Shown here one piece after another: positions 8,793 through 17,061 of a DNA stretch of 64,000 nt (position 1 is its first letter; every line of letters begins with the position of its first letter). The notes below the pieces were generated by a model. The model had not been told where the DNA came from. It was given only the letters and a program-made list of their open reading frames with translations, and did not search any database. The stretch spans positions 62,001-126,000 of the forward strand of contig NZ_NFLN01000009.1 in assembly GCF_002160955.1 (NCBI RefSeq), written 5' to 3'. The DNA comes from Gemmiger sp. An120. Its GTDB lineage: Bacteria; Bacillota; Clostridia; Oscillospirales; Ruminococcaceae. The translations under genes were made by a program, and so were the position numbers.

Positions 8793-8810
8793 GGTTAGCA
8801 TAGGGTAACT
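8793..8810. promoter_or_regulatory. DtxR-type operator 3 (feoA-feoB gap)
   Basis: GGTTAG-N6-GTAACT, an imperfect copy of operators 1 and 2, lies 55 bp before the feoB start. It suggests a second, separately repressed feoB transcript. Confidence 0.55.
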
Positions 8811-8865
8811 CATGCGTGCTGTAATATCATTTCTGAGAATGACCAGGAAAGAGGAGGCAACACCC

Positions 8866-10902
8866 ATGCGCATTGCTTTGACAGGCAACCCGAACTCCGG
8901 CAAGACCACCATGTACAACGCCCTGACCGGGCGGAACGAAAAGGTGGGCAACTGGGCCGGCGTGACGGTGGAGAAAAAAGAACATCCCATCAAAAAGGCC
9001 TATTCCGACGGCGCGGAAGATCTGATCGCGGTCGATCTTCCCGGCGCGTATTCCATGTCACCCTTTACCTCAGAAGAAAGCATCACCAGTTCCTACGTGC
9101 GGCATGAGCATCCGGATGTGATCATCAACATCGTGGATGCCACCAACCTGAGCCGCAGCCTGTTTTTCACCACCCAGCTGCTGGAACTGGGTATCCCGGT
9201 GGTGGTGGCGCTGAACAAGAGCGACATCAACGCCAAAAAGCAGACGGTGATCAATACCGCGGAACTCTCCGCCAAGCTGGGCTGCCCGGTGCTGGAGACC
9301 GTCTCCACCTCGGCAGAGGGCCTGAAAGCGGTGGTTTCTGCTGCCGCCGGGCTCAAGGGCAAGACCCAGAAAGCCCCCTACAGCCAGGGTGAGATCGATC
9401 TGACCGACAAAAAGGCCGTGGAAGAGGCGGACCGCCGCCGTTTCGCCTTTGTGAACCAGCTGGTTACCCAGGTGGAAAAGCGCAAGGTGCTCACCCGGGA
9501 ACGGGGCGTCGGGGACGCCATTGATGCGGTGCTCACCAACAAATTCCTGGGCATTCCCATCTTTGCGGTGGTGATGTTCCTGGTGTTCCAGATTTCCCAG
9601 GTCTGGGTCGGGCCTTTTATCGCCGAAGGTCATACATTTGAAAACGGCCTGGTGATTCCCGGCCTGGTCACCCTGATCGAGACCTTCCAGGGCTGGGTGA
9701 CCGAACAGCTGGCCGGCGCCAACCCGCTGCTGACCGCCCTGCTGGCGGACGGCATTATCGGCGGCGTGGGCGCTGTGGTAGGCTTCCTGCCGCTGGTGAT
9801 GGTGATGTACTTCCTCATCGCCCTGCTGGAAGACTGCGGCTATATGTCCCGCGTTTCGGTGGTGCTGGACCCCATCTTCAAAAAGGTGGGCCTTTCCGGC
9901 AAATCGGTCATTCCCTTTGTGATCGGCACCGGCTGCGCCATCCCGGGTGTTATGGCCAGCCGTACCATCCGCAATGAGCGGGAGCGCCGTGCCACCGCCA
10001 TGCTTACCCCGTTCATGCCCTGCGGCGCCAAGATTCCGGTTATCGCCCTGTTTGCCGGCGCGTTCTTTGACGATGCGGGCTGGGTCAGCTTTGTAATGTA
10101 TGCCACCGGCATTGTGCTCATCTTCCTGGGGGCGCTGCTGGTCAACAAAATCGCGGGCTACAAAAACCGCAAATCCTTCTTTATCATCGAGCTGCCGGAG
10201 TATAAGATTCCCTCTCTGTGGTTTGCCCTCAAGGCCATGTGTGCCCGGGGCTGGGCCTACATTGTAAAGGCCGCCACGATTATTCTGCTGTGCAACACCG
10301 CCGTGCAGATCATGCAGACCTTCAGCTGGAACTTCCAGGTGGCTGAAACCGCAGACGCCTCCATCCTGGCTTCCATCGCCGGGCCTTTTGCCTGGCTGCT
10401 GGTACCCATTGTGGGCGTGCTCAGCTGGCAGCTGGCCGCGGCCGCGGTTACCGGCTTCATCGCCAAGGAAAACGTGGTGGGTACCCTGGCCGTCTGCTTT
10501 GTGGGTCTTGAGAACCTCATTGACACCGATGCGCTGGAAATGATGGAAGGCGCCGGTGCCGAGGTGGCGGGCATTATCGCCATCACCAAGGTGGCGGCCC
10601 TGGCCTACCTGATGTTCAACCTGTACACCCCGCCCTGCTTTGCCGCCATCGGCGCCATGAACTCCGAGATGAAGAGCGCCAAATGGCTGTGGGCCGGCAT
10701 TGGTCTGCAGCTGGGCACCGGTTATTCGGTCGGCTATCTGGTCTACCAGGTGGGTACCCTGATTACCACCGGTTCGGTGGGCGCGGGCTTTGTGCCCGGC
10801 CTGGTCGCGGTGGTTGCCTTTGCTGCGGTGCTGACCTACCTGTGCCTGCGGTCGGATAAGGAACTGAAAAGCGAATACGCCCTGAATGGAGTGAAATGCT
10901 GA
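8866..10902 (+). CDS. feoB: Ferrous iron transporter FeoB
   Basis: This 678-residue permease with an N-terminal GTPase domain drives Fe2+ import. G1 is GNPNSGKTT (residues 7-15), G3 is DLPGAYS and G4 is NKSD. A helical GDI-like region follows, then the membrane part with two Gate repeats, the first containing GTGCAIPGVMASRT and the second including ..YTPPCFAAIGAM. The ATG at 8866 follows GAGGAGG; an in-frame codon 54 bp upstream would put 18 unrelated residues before the P-loop. It is in the feo operon and its stop overlaps the next gene. Confidence 0.96.
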   Translation: MRIALTGNPNSGKTTMYNALTGRNEKVGNWAGVTVEKKEHPIKKAYSDGAEDLIAVDLPGAYSMSPFTSEESITSSYVRHEHPDVIINIVDATNLSRSLFFTTQLLELGIPVVVALNKSDINAKKQTVINTAELSAKLGCPVLETVSTSAEGLKAVVSAAAGLKGKTQKAPYSQGEIDLTDKKAVEEADRRRFAFVNQLVTQVEKRKVLTRERGVGDAIDAVLTNKFLGIPIFAVVMFLVFQISQVWVGPFIAEGHTFENGLVIPGLVTLIETFQGWVTEQLAGANPLLTALLADGIIGGVGAVVGFLPLVMVMYFLIALLEDCGYMSRVSVVLDPIFKKVGLSGKSVIPFVIGTGCAIPGVMASRTIRNERERRATAMLTPFMPCGAKIPVIALFAGAFFDDAGWVSFVMYATGIVLIFLGALLVNKIAGYKNRKSFFIIELPEYKIPSLWFALKAMCARGWAYIVKAATIILLCNTAVQIMQTFSWNFQVAETADASILASIAGPFAWLLVPIVGVLSWQLAAAAVTGFIAKENVVGTLAVCFVGLENLIDTDALEMMEGAGAEVAGIIAITKVAALAYLMFNLYTPPCFAAIGAMNSEMKSAKWLWAGIGLQLGTGYSVGYLVYQVGTLITTGSVGAGFVPGLVAVVAFAAVLTYLCLRSDKELKSEYALNGVKC

Positions 10903-11075
10903 TGATCGATTATATTGTACTGGCGATCCTGGTAATCCTGATTGCCGCTGCCGGGTATTATGTCTACCGGGCGAAAAAGAGCGGCAAAAAGTGCATCGGC
11001 TGCCCGGACGGCTGCTCCTGCTGCGCCAAAAAGGGAAATACCCCCTGCGGCTGCGGCGGCCATAAGAACCCGTAA
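10902..11075 (+). CDS. FeoB-associated Cys-rich membrane protein
   Basis: This 57-residue protein starts one base into the feoB stop codon (TGATG), so it is translationally coupled. A single N-terminal helix (residues 4-22) is followed by a short basic stretch and a Cys cluster (CIGCPDGCSCC, then CGCGG), seven Cys in total. This is the layout of the small Cys-rich proteins found after feoB in Firmicutes, which take the place of FeoC and may bind iron or an iron-sulfur cluster. An in-frame ATG two codons earlier (10896) is an alternative start. Function beyond association with FeoB is not established. Confidence 0.85.
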   Translation: MIDYIVLAILVILIAAAGYYVYRAKKSGKKCIGCPDGCSCCAKKGNTPCGCGGHKNP

Positions 11076-11091
11076 ACCGCCAGAGAACCCA

Positions 11092-11130
11092 AAACGCGCC
11101 CTCTCCGCATGCCGGAGAGGGCGCGTTTAT
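11092..11130 (+). terminator. feo operon terminator
   Basis: A stem of about 14 bp (acgcgccctctcc with cggagagggcgcgt) is followed by TTTATT. Confidence 0.85.
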
Positions 11131-11147
11131 TGGTTCAGTATGAATGT

Positions 11148-11516
11148 TCAGCCGGGCTCACGCACATGGCGGCGCAGCGCGTCAAAACTCTCGGCGCTGA
11201 TCACATGCTCGATGCGGCAGGCGTCCTCCGCGGCTATCTTCGGGTCCACCCCCAGCCGGACAAGCCAGGCACTCAGCAGCTGGTGCCGCTCGTAGATGCG
11301 GCCGGCGATCTCCCGGCCGCTTTCGGTCAGGGTGATATATCCTTCCGGGGATACCTCGATCTGTCCGCCTTCCCGCAGCTTTTTCATGGCCACGCTCACG
11401 CTGGACTTTTTAAAATCCAGCTCGGCCGCTATATCCACCGCGCGCACCACAGGCCGCTGCTTGCTTAAAATCAGGATGGTTTCCAGATAGTTTTCCGCAG
11501 ATTCGTTTGTATGCAC
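11148..11516 (-). CDS. DtxR/MntR-family metal-dependent repressor (copy 2)
   Basis: This 122-residue protein is similar along its full length to the regulator at 7917-8291, including the identical metal motif EDACRIEHVIS and the HTH region (KKSSVSVAMKKL). The recognition helices differ, so the two copies may read different operators or act as heterodimers. I use the GTG at 11516, which follows AGAGAGG by 7 bp. It converges on the feo operon from its far end. With copy 1 it brackets the iron locus, and one of the two may sense manganese. Confidence 0.86.
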   Translation of the reverse strand: MHTNESAENYLETILILSKQRPVVRAVDIAAELDFKKSSVSVAMKKLREGGQIEVSPEGYITLTESGREIAGRIYERHQLLSAWLVRLGVDPKIAAEDACRIEHVISAESFDALRRHVREPG

Positions 11517-11592
11517 GGTGCAGCCTCTCTTTCCGGTCAGCCCCCGGGGGCGTCTGCCTGCCGCGGGGCTGTTCTGTTTTACTGTATATTCT

Positions 11593-11622
11593 ACTATACC
11601 ATATAGAAAAGCCGAAAGGCAA
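11593..11622 (-). promoter_or_regulatory. Candidate promoter of DtxR copy 2
   Basis: On the minus strand TTGCCT (11622-11617), an 18-bp spacer and TATAGT (11598-11593) with an extended TG upstream. Confidence 0.55.
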
Positions 11623-11643
11623 CTTTACCCATTCCGGCAAATA

Positions 11644-11681
11644 AAGTGCCGCGGCGGAACCGGTCCGCCGCGGCGCTTTCT
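11644..11681 (-). terminator. Terminator after the DUF975 gene
   Basis: An 11-bp GC stem (11648-11658 with 11664-11674) is followed on the minus strand by a T-rich tract. Confidence 0.7.
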
Positions 11682-11693
11682 GTGTACAGGAAA

Positions 11694-12482
11694 TCAGTAC
11701 CGCACAAAGCCGCCCAGCTCTTCCTCGCTGGTCAGGCCCTGGCTGAACGCCTTGGCACGCAGCGCGGCATACAGTTCCGCGTAGGTGGCCTGGATGTAGG
11801 GGCTCACAAACAGGGCGCCGATGCCGCACAGCAGCGCGCCCAGCAGAGACCAGCCCAGGAAGGACAGCCCCAGCACAAAGATACGGCCCTTTTCCCCCTG
11901 GGTCATGGCGGCGGAAAGCTGCCGGGCCCGGCGGCTGTTCATGTAGGGATTCTCTGCCAGCAGGTAGGGAACCAGCACCAGCTGCAGGCTCTTGTAGATC
12001 ATCGGGATCACGCAGAGCATGGAAAGCAGAATCAAAATATAAGAATTCAGAATAATGCCCAGCGCAAGAAGAATGGTCATCGGTACGCCGCCCCACAGCA
12101 CAACGATCAGAGAATACAGGAACATGCTTTTCAGCACATTGCCGTATCCGCTGCCAAACACCGAGGTCAGGGTAGAGAACGGGGGATTGCCCACCCGGTT
12201 TTCCATCAGCAAGCGGCAGCAGCCTACCTGCAGCGGCATCCCTACAAAGATGTTCAGCGCCAGGGAGAACAGGCTGCCGGCGATCAGGAACATCAGCAGA
12301 ACCATAGCGGTGCGGTAGGGAAGAAAACCGGTGTTCAGATTGATCTGAATGCGGGTGTACTGCAAAGCGGTCAGGGTGCTGCCGGAGGCCAGCCCCACCA
12401 GCAGGCAGGCCACAAAGGTACGCCAGTAGCTGTGGGAAAGAACAGCCTTGGCGTTAGTTTTCAGAAGAGAACGGGTCCACAT
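11694..12482 (-). CDS. DUF975-family integral membrane protein
   Basis: This 262-residue protein has about six hydrophobic segments. Its start (MWTRSLLKTNAKAVLSHSYW) is the characteristic opening of DUF975 proteins, a Firmicutes membrane family with no assigned function. The ATG at 12482 follows GAGGTG, and translation from further upstream would run through a leader hairpin. It is monocistronic and divergent from adhE. The C-terminal tail ends in a Glu-rich cytosolic segment. No catalytic residues are visible. Confidence 0.85.
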   Translation of the reverse strand: MWTRSLLKTNAKAVLSHSYWRTFVACLLVGLASGSTLTALQYTRIQINLNTGFLPYRTAMVLLMFLIAGSLFSLALNIFVGMPLQVGCCRLLMENRVGNPPFSTLTSVFGSGYGNVLKSMFLYSLIVVLWGGVPMTILLALGIILNSYILILLSMLCVIPMIYKSLQLVLVPYLLAENPYMNSRRARQLSAAMTQGEKGRIFVLGLSFLGWSLLGALLCGIGALFVSPYIQATYAELYAALRAKAFSQGLTSEEELGGFVRY

Positions 12483-12504
12483 AATGGTCACCTCACGGAT
12501 ATAA

Positions 12505-12535
12505 AAAATATTCCCGGCGCACCGCGCCGGGAGCC
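12505..12535 (-). terminator. Leader hairpin with U-run before the DUF975 gene
   Basis: On the minus strand a 9-bp stem (12532-12524 with 12520-12512) and a run of six T's lie between a TATAAT box (12552-12547) and the ribosome site. It looks like an early terminator or 5'-end hairpin. Confidence 0.5.
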
Positions 12536-12634
12536 TTGCGTCTATTATAGCAGAAAAAACACGCTGTGAAAAGAGAATCGGCAATCTATACAAAATTGCG
12601 TTAAAATATTGACAATGTTAGGTCAACGCACGGA

Positions 12635-12652
12635 TTGTTAAAGCGTTAACGA
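12635..12652. promoter_or_regulatory. Rex-type operator of adhE
   Basis: TTGTTAA-N4-TTAACGA differs from the Rex consensus TTGTTAA-N4-TTAACAA by one base. Rex is the NADH-sensing repressor of fermentation genes. It overlaps the -35 box of the adhE promoter. Confidence 0.8.
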
Positions 12653-12663
12653 TATGCTACAAT
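12635..12663 (+). promoter_or_regulatory. adhE promoter
   Basis: TTGTTA (12635-12640), 17 bp, TACAAT (12658-12663). The -35 box lies inside the Rex-type operator, so bound Rex would exclude RNA polymerase. The start codon is 68 bp downstream. Confidence 0.75.
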
Positions 12664-12730
12664 AAGGGCACCGAAGGGAAGGGAGGCACCCCCAACCTCC
12701 CATAGCTTTGAAAGGCAGGTAGAGAGAAAA

Positions 12731-15355
12731 ATGGCAGAGAAGAAAACTGCGAAAGAGACCGCCCCTGTGGAGACCGTAAAGTCCGAAGTGGACGTTATGA
12801 TCGACGGCCTGGTGGCCCGCGCCCAGGTGGCCCTGCAGAAGTTCCTGACCCTGGATCAGGAAACCGTGGACCACATTGTGCATGAGATGGCCCTGGCTGG
12901 CCTGGACAAGCACCAGGAACTGGCCCGCATGGCGGTGGAAGAGACCGGCCGCGGCGTGTACGAGGATAAGGTCATCAAGAACATGTTCGCCACCGAGTAC
13001 ATCTGGCACGACATCAAGAATGAAAAGACCGTCGGCATCCTGGAAGAGAACGACATGGAAGGCTACGTGGAAGTAGCGGAGCCGGTCGGCGTCATCTGCG
13101 GCGTCACCCCCACCACCAACCCCACCTCCACCACCCTGTTCAAGTGCCTGATCGCGGTCAAGACCCGCAACCCCATCATCTTTGGCTTCCATCCCTCTGC
13201 GCAGAAGTGCAGCGCGGAAGCTGCCCGGATCGTCTACGAGGCTGCGGTCAAGGCCGGCGCCCCGGAAGACTGCATCCAGTGGATCGACAAGCCCAGCATT
13301 GAGGCTACCGGCGCATTGATGAATCATCCCGGCGTGGCCACCATCCTGGCCACCGGCGGCCCCGGCATGGTCAAGGCGGCTTACTCCTGCGGCAAGCCGG
13401 CTCTGGGCGTAGGCCCCGGCAACGTGCCCTGCTTCATCGAGAAGAGCGCCGACCTGCATCGGGCCTGCACCGACCTGATGATGTCCAAGACCTTCGACAA
13501 CGGCATGATCTGCGCGTCTGAGCAGGCCGTTATCGTGGAGAAAGAGATCGCGGCCGACTTCGAGAAGTACATGAAGCTGAACAACTGCTACTTCCTGAAC
13601 GCCGAAGAGACCGAGAAGCTCACCAAGTACATGTTCCCCGATCCCAACAAGGGCGTGTTTGCCCCGGTGGTCGGCAAGTCTGCCAACTGGATCGCCGAGC
13701 AGGCCGGTCTGACCGTGCCCGAGAAGACCAAGATCCTGATCGCTCCGCTGGATCATCCCGGCAACGATCATCCTCTGAGCAAGGAGAAGCTCAGCCCCGT
13801 GCTGGCCTACTTCATCTGCAAGGATAAGGAAGAGGGCTTCCAGTTCGCCAACACCATGCTGGAGCTGGGCGGTCTGGGCCACTCCGCGGTTATCCACACC
13901 GGCGATATGGAGATTGCCGACGAGTACGGCGTGCGCATGAAGGTAGGCCGTATCATCGTGAACAGCCCCTCTTCTCAGGGCGCTATCGGCGACATCTACA
14001 ACACCAACACCCCGTCCCTGACCCTGGGCTGCGGCAGCTACGGCAAGAACTCGGTCAGCCAAAACGTGACCACCGTCAACCTGGTCAACAAAAAGCGTAT
14101 CGCCAAGCGGAGGGTCAATATGCAGTGGTTCAAGGTGCCGCCCAAGATCTATTTTGAGAACGACTCCATCCAGTACCTGGAGAAGATGGAAGACATCAGC
14201 CGCGCCTTCATCGTTACCGACCCTGTGATGGTCAAGCTGGGCAACGTGGACAAGGTTCTGTACTACCTGCGCAAGCGCGAGCAGTACTGCCACAGCGAGA
14301 TCTACTCCGACGTGGAGAGCGATCCCAGCGTGGAGTGCATCATGCGCGGCGTGGAAGCCATGCGTGTCTTCCAGCCTGACGTAATCATCGCCATCGGCGG
14401 CGGCAGCGCCATCGACGCGGCCAAGGGTATGTGGCTGTTCTACGAGCATCCGGAAACCAGCTTCGACGGCCTGCGTCAGCGCTTCCTGGATATCCGTAAG
14501 CGTGCTTTCAAGTTCCCGAAACTGGGCACCAAGACCAAGTTGGTGGCTATCCCCACCACTTCCGGTACCGGTTCCGAGGTTACCAGCTTCTCGGTTATCA
14601 CCGACAAGAAGAACGGCAACATCAAATATCCTCTGGCGGACTACAGCCTGACCCCGGACGTGGCGATCATCGATCCCCAGTTCACCGCCAGCATGCCCCG
14701 CAGCATCGTGGCCGATACCGGTCTGGACGTGCTGACCCATGCCATCGAGGCCTATGTGTCCGTGATGGCCAGCGACTACACCGACGGTCTGGCTCTGCAG
14801 GCTGCCGAGATGGTCTTCACCTACCTGGAGCGCTCCTACAACGGGGATCCTCTGGCCCGCGAGAAGATGCACAACGCTTCCTGCATCGCCGGTATGGCTT
14901 TCACCAACGCGTTCCTGGGCCTGAACCACTCCATGGCGCATAAGCTGGGCGGCGAGTTCCACATCCCCCATGGCCGTGCCAACGCCATCCTGATGCCCTA
15001 CGTGATCGCCTACAACGCCAAGCGGCCCACCAAGTTCGCCGCCTTCCCCAAGTACAAGGAGTATGTGGCGGATCAGCGGTATGCCAAGCTGGCCCAGCGC
15101 TGCGGCCTGTGCAACATCGGCACCGGCACCTATGAGGCGGTGGATTGCCTGATTGCTGCCATCCAGAAGCTGATGCTGGATACCGAGCGCCCGCTCACCA
15201 TCAAGGCCTGCGGCATCTCCGAGGAGGAGTTCCTGGCCAAGGTGGACGAACTCTCCTACAAGGCTTTCGAAGACCAGTGCACCACCGCCAACCCGGTGTA
15301 CCCGCTGGTCAGCGAGATCAAGGAACTCTACCTGCAGGCTTACTACGGCAAATAA
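12731..15355 (+). CDS. adhE: Bifunctional acetaldehyde-CoA/alcohol dehydrogenase AdhE
   Basis: This 874-residue enzyme reduces acetyl-CoA to acetaldehyde and then ethanol, reoxidising two NADH. The N-terminal CoA-acylating aldehyde dehydrogenase has the active-site Cys in DNGMICASEQ (about residue 260). A linker around 450-465 joins the iron-dependent alcohol dehydrogenase, with GGGSAIDAAK, the TTSGTGSEVTSF cofactor motif, DTGLDVLTHAIEAY and the metal-binding His residues of LNHSMAHKLGGEFHIPHG. Length and order match AdhE spirosome enzymes. Codon use is strongly biased to C/G-ending codons, as in highly expressed genes. It sits alone behind a Rex-type operator. Confidence 0.97.
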   Translation: MAEKKTAKETAPVETVKSEVDVMIDGLVARAQVALQKFLTLDQETVDHIVHEMALAGLDKHQELARMAVEETGRGVYEDKVIKNMFATEYIWHDIKNEKTVGILEENDMEGYVEVAEPVGVICGVTPTTNPTSTTLFKCLIAVKTRNPIIFGFHPSAQKCSAEAARIVYEAAVKAGAPEDCIQWIDKPSIEATGALMNHPGVATILATGGPGMVKAAYSCGKPALGVGPGNVPCFIEKSADLHRACTDLMMSKTFDNGMICASEQAVIVEKEIAADFEKYMKLNNCYFLNAEETEKLTKYMFPDPNKGVFAPVVGKSANWIAEQAGLTVPEKTKILIAPLDHPGNDHPLSKEKLSPVLAYFICKDKEEGFQFANTMLELGGLGHSAVIHTGDMEIADEYGVRMKVGRIIVNSPSSQGAIGDIYNTNTPSLTLGCGSYGKNSVSQNVTTVNLVNKKRIAKRRVNMQWFKVPPKIYFENDSIQYLEKMEDISRAFIVTDPVMVKLGNVDKVLYYLRKREQYCHSEIYSDVESDPSVECIMRGVEAMRVFQPDVIIAIGGGSAIDAAKGMWLFYEHPETSFDGLRQRFLDIRKRAFKFPKLGTKTKLVAIPTTSGTGSEVTSFSVITDKKNGNIKYPLADYSLTPDVAIIDPQFTASMPRSIVADTGLDVLTHAIEAYVSVMASDYTDGLALQAAEMVFTYLERSYNGDPLAREKMHNASCIAGMAFTNAFLGLNHSMAHKLGGEFHIPHGRANAILMPYVIAYNAKRPTKFAAFPKYKEYVADQRYAKLAQRCGLCNIGTGTYEAVDCLIAAIQKLMLDTERPLTIKACGISEEEFLAKVDELSYKAFEDQCTTANPVYPLVSEIKELYLQAYYGK

Positions 15356-15387
15356 GCCAGCGTAATGACCTGATTTTCTCTTCCCGC

Positions 15388-15424
15388 CGGAGGGCGGCGC
15401 CTTTGGGCGCCGCCCTCTCTCTTT
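15388..15424 (+). terminator. adhE terminator
   Basis: An 11-bp stem (15391-15401 with 15406-15416) is followed by a pyrimidine-rich tail. Confidence 0.8.
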
Positions 15425-15437
15425 ATTTATTACAGAC

Positions 15438-15469
15438 AAAACGGCCGCCCCCGCAGGGACGGCCGTTTT
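15438..15469 (-). terminator. Terminator for the DUF2812 unit
   Basis: A 10-bp stem (15438-15447 with 15460-15469) has T's on both sides, so it can serve the minus-strand gene and also back up adhE. Confidence 0.7.
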
Positions 15470-15484
15470 GCTATATAAGGTTAC

Positions 15485-16633
15485 TTATGTCGGGTCATTC
15501 CATTGCTCAGCCAGTACGGTAAGCGCCTGCATCAGCGCGGCCCGCTGCTCTTCGTCGTTTTCCACGGGAACAAGCAGGGTGATGCAGGCGGCTTTATTGC
15601 CCCGCACCGCCACCGCTTCCAGCGCACCGCAGACAGCCCAGTCCAGTCCGTCCACCTCCACGGTCTCCATGGCCCAGCCAAAGGTGGCGGTTTCCGTCAG
15701 GATGGGGCCCAGCTCGGCTGCTGCCTGCGGGCTGCTCAGTTCGTATACATCCTGAAACAGGCTGGCCTGGGTGCTTCCCGTTTCCCGGATTTCCTGGCCG
15801 TGCCACCAACGCCCGCCCAGCAGCGGGGTAACGCGGATGGAACTTTCGCGCCCCTCCCGCACCGGCAGATTGGTCAGCTCGCCCTCTTCGCCCAGCTGTT
15901 CCAGCACCAGGCAGGGCCCGACCTGCCCGGCTACCGGCATCAGGGTGCGGGTTCCGACCGCCTGCCACACAAGAAACGCAACGCAGACAGCGCCTGCCGC
16001 CCAGAATCCGCCCTGAATGGTCCGCCAGCCCCATTGCGGCCGCCGGTCCAGCGGCTGACCCAACCGCATCCGCCGGTACTGCCGCCCCAGGCTGATCACC
16101 TGGTGCAGGGCCCCGGCCAGCAGGCTGCCCATCAAAATAAGGGCCAGCGGCACCAGCGTGGGCGCCTGCAGGCAGGTGATCCGCATATCGGCAAACCGGC
16201 CGCTCCAGTTCAGGCAAACCAGCAGCAGGTAGATGGCCGTCTGTACACACGCGCCGATCAGCTGATGGCGGGCCTCCCGGCGCAGCCCCTGCAGGGTGTC
16301 TGCCTGCTGGCGGGGATCGTCGTACAGCTCCGGCTCACCGCTGCCCGCCGGCGCCCGGAACAGATGCACCAGTCCGCGCCCGGTCACATATTGCCAGCCG
16401 CACTCCTCGTACAGCTGGATCTGTTCCGGCGGCAGCTGTACCTCGCCAAAATTTCCCGAGGAACTGGCCAGCTCCACCCGGTAGCATACCTCCTCCGGCT
16501 CCTTGCGGATAAACCGGCTGAAGAACGCGCCCCGCTTTTCCAGCTGCCAGCCGCGCCGCGCCATGCGGGCATAGAAGCGCTCCATACCGCCGATGTCCCA
16601 GTCGTTGGGATGAGGCCAGTAAAGCCGTTTCAT
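15485..16633 (-). CDS. DUF2812 membrane protein
   Basis: This 382-residue protein opens with the DUF2812 pattern (MKRLYWPHPNDWDIGGMERF, then ARRGWQLEK), a soluble domain of about 110 residues found with PadR regulators. Two hydrophobic helices follow (about 155-180 and 193-212), then a third near 245-265 and an extracytoplasmic C-terminal part. The ATG at 16633 overlaps the padR stop (ATGA) and has GGAGGAAGG upstream. By analogy with other PadR-DUF2812 pairs it may be a membrane stress protein. No enzymatic motif is visible. Confidence 0.82.
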   Translation of the reverse strand: MKRLYWPHPNDWDIGGMERFYARMARRGWQLEKRGAFFSRFIRKEPEEVCYRVELASSSGNFGEVQLPPEQIQLYEECGWQYVTGRGLVHLFRAPAGSGEPELYDDPRQQADTLQGLRREARHQLIGACVQTAIYLLLVCLNWSGRFADMRITCLQAPTLVPLALILMGSLLAGALHQVISLGRQYRRMRLGQPLDRRPQWGWRTIQGGFWAAGAVCVAFLVWQAVGTRTLMPVAGQVGPCLVLEQLGEEGELTNLPVREGRESSIRVTPLLGGRWWHGQEIRETGSTQASLFQDVYELSSPQAAAELGPILTETATFGWAMETVEVDGLDWAVCGALEAVAVRGNKAACITLLVPVENDEEQRAALMQALTVLAEQWNDPT

Positions 16634-16938
16634 AGTCCTTCCTCCTTCAGCAGTGCCCCGTCCTCCACCAGGCGGCAAAGGCGGGCATACTCCGTTTTAA
16701 GGGCTTCTTTTCCGTCTTCAGTCAGTGCGTAGGTCTTGCGGCGGGCGTCCTGGTCTTCCAGCCGGATCAGCCCTTCCCGCTGCAGACGGCTTAAAATGCC
16801 ATACAGGGTACCGGGGCTCATGGTCAGCCGCCCGCCGCTCAGCTGGCTGATCCGCTGCATCAGCCCGTACCCGTGCAGCGGACGCAGCAGGGCCAGCAGT
16901 ACATAGTACATGGCCTCGGTCATTGGCTGCTGCTCCAT
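16630..16938 (-). CDS. PadR-family transcriptional regulator
   Basis: This 102-residue protein is a winged-helix repressor with the PadR core: TEAMYYVLLALLRPLHGYGL, then SPGTLYGILSRLQREGLI and the wing RKTYALTEDG. A short C-terminal dimerisation helix follows. AAAGGAGG lies 7 bp before the ATG at 16938; a start further upstream would cross its own promoter. It is coupled to the DUF2812 gene by a 4-bp overlap. Such pairs usually repress themselves, and a CGATATATCG palindrome just after the -10 box is the likely operator. Confidence 0.9.
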   Translation of the reverse strand: MEQQPMTEAMYYVLLALLRPLHGYGLMQRISQLSGGRLTMSPGTLYGILSRLQREGLIRLEDQDARRKTYALTEDGKEALKTEYARLCRLVEDGALLKEEGL

Positions 16939-16967
16939 GCCACCGCCTCCTTTACTATTATGCGTCG

Positions 16968-17015
16968 CGATATATCGTGTAACATAATAATACCATCTGC
17001 CTGCGCGGCTGTCAA
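16968..17015 (-). promoter_or_regulatory. padR promoter with palindromic operator
   Basis: On the minus strand TTGACA (17015-17010), 17 bp, TATTAT (16992-16987). A perfect 10-bp palindrome CGATATATCG (16968-16977) sits at the expected transcription start and suits autorepression by PadR. Confidence 0.78.
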
Positions 17016-17020
17016 CAAAA

Positions 17021-17048
17021 AAGGCCCGCGCCAACCGGCGCGGGCCTT
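17021..17048 (-). terminator. Terminator of the duplicated CmpB gene
   Basis: A 12-bp GC stem (17021-17032 with 17037-17048) followed on the minus strand by T's that run straight into the padR -35 box. Confidence 0.85.
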
Positions 17049-17061
17049 TGCCTGCAAAAAA

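Noticed and set aside
12638-15439. 933-codon frame antisense to adhE
   Set aside because: Low-complexity His/Gly/Val-rich translation typical of antisense of a biased gene. AdhE is certain on the other strand.
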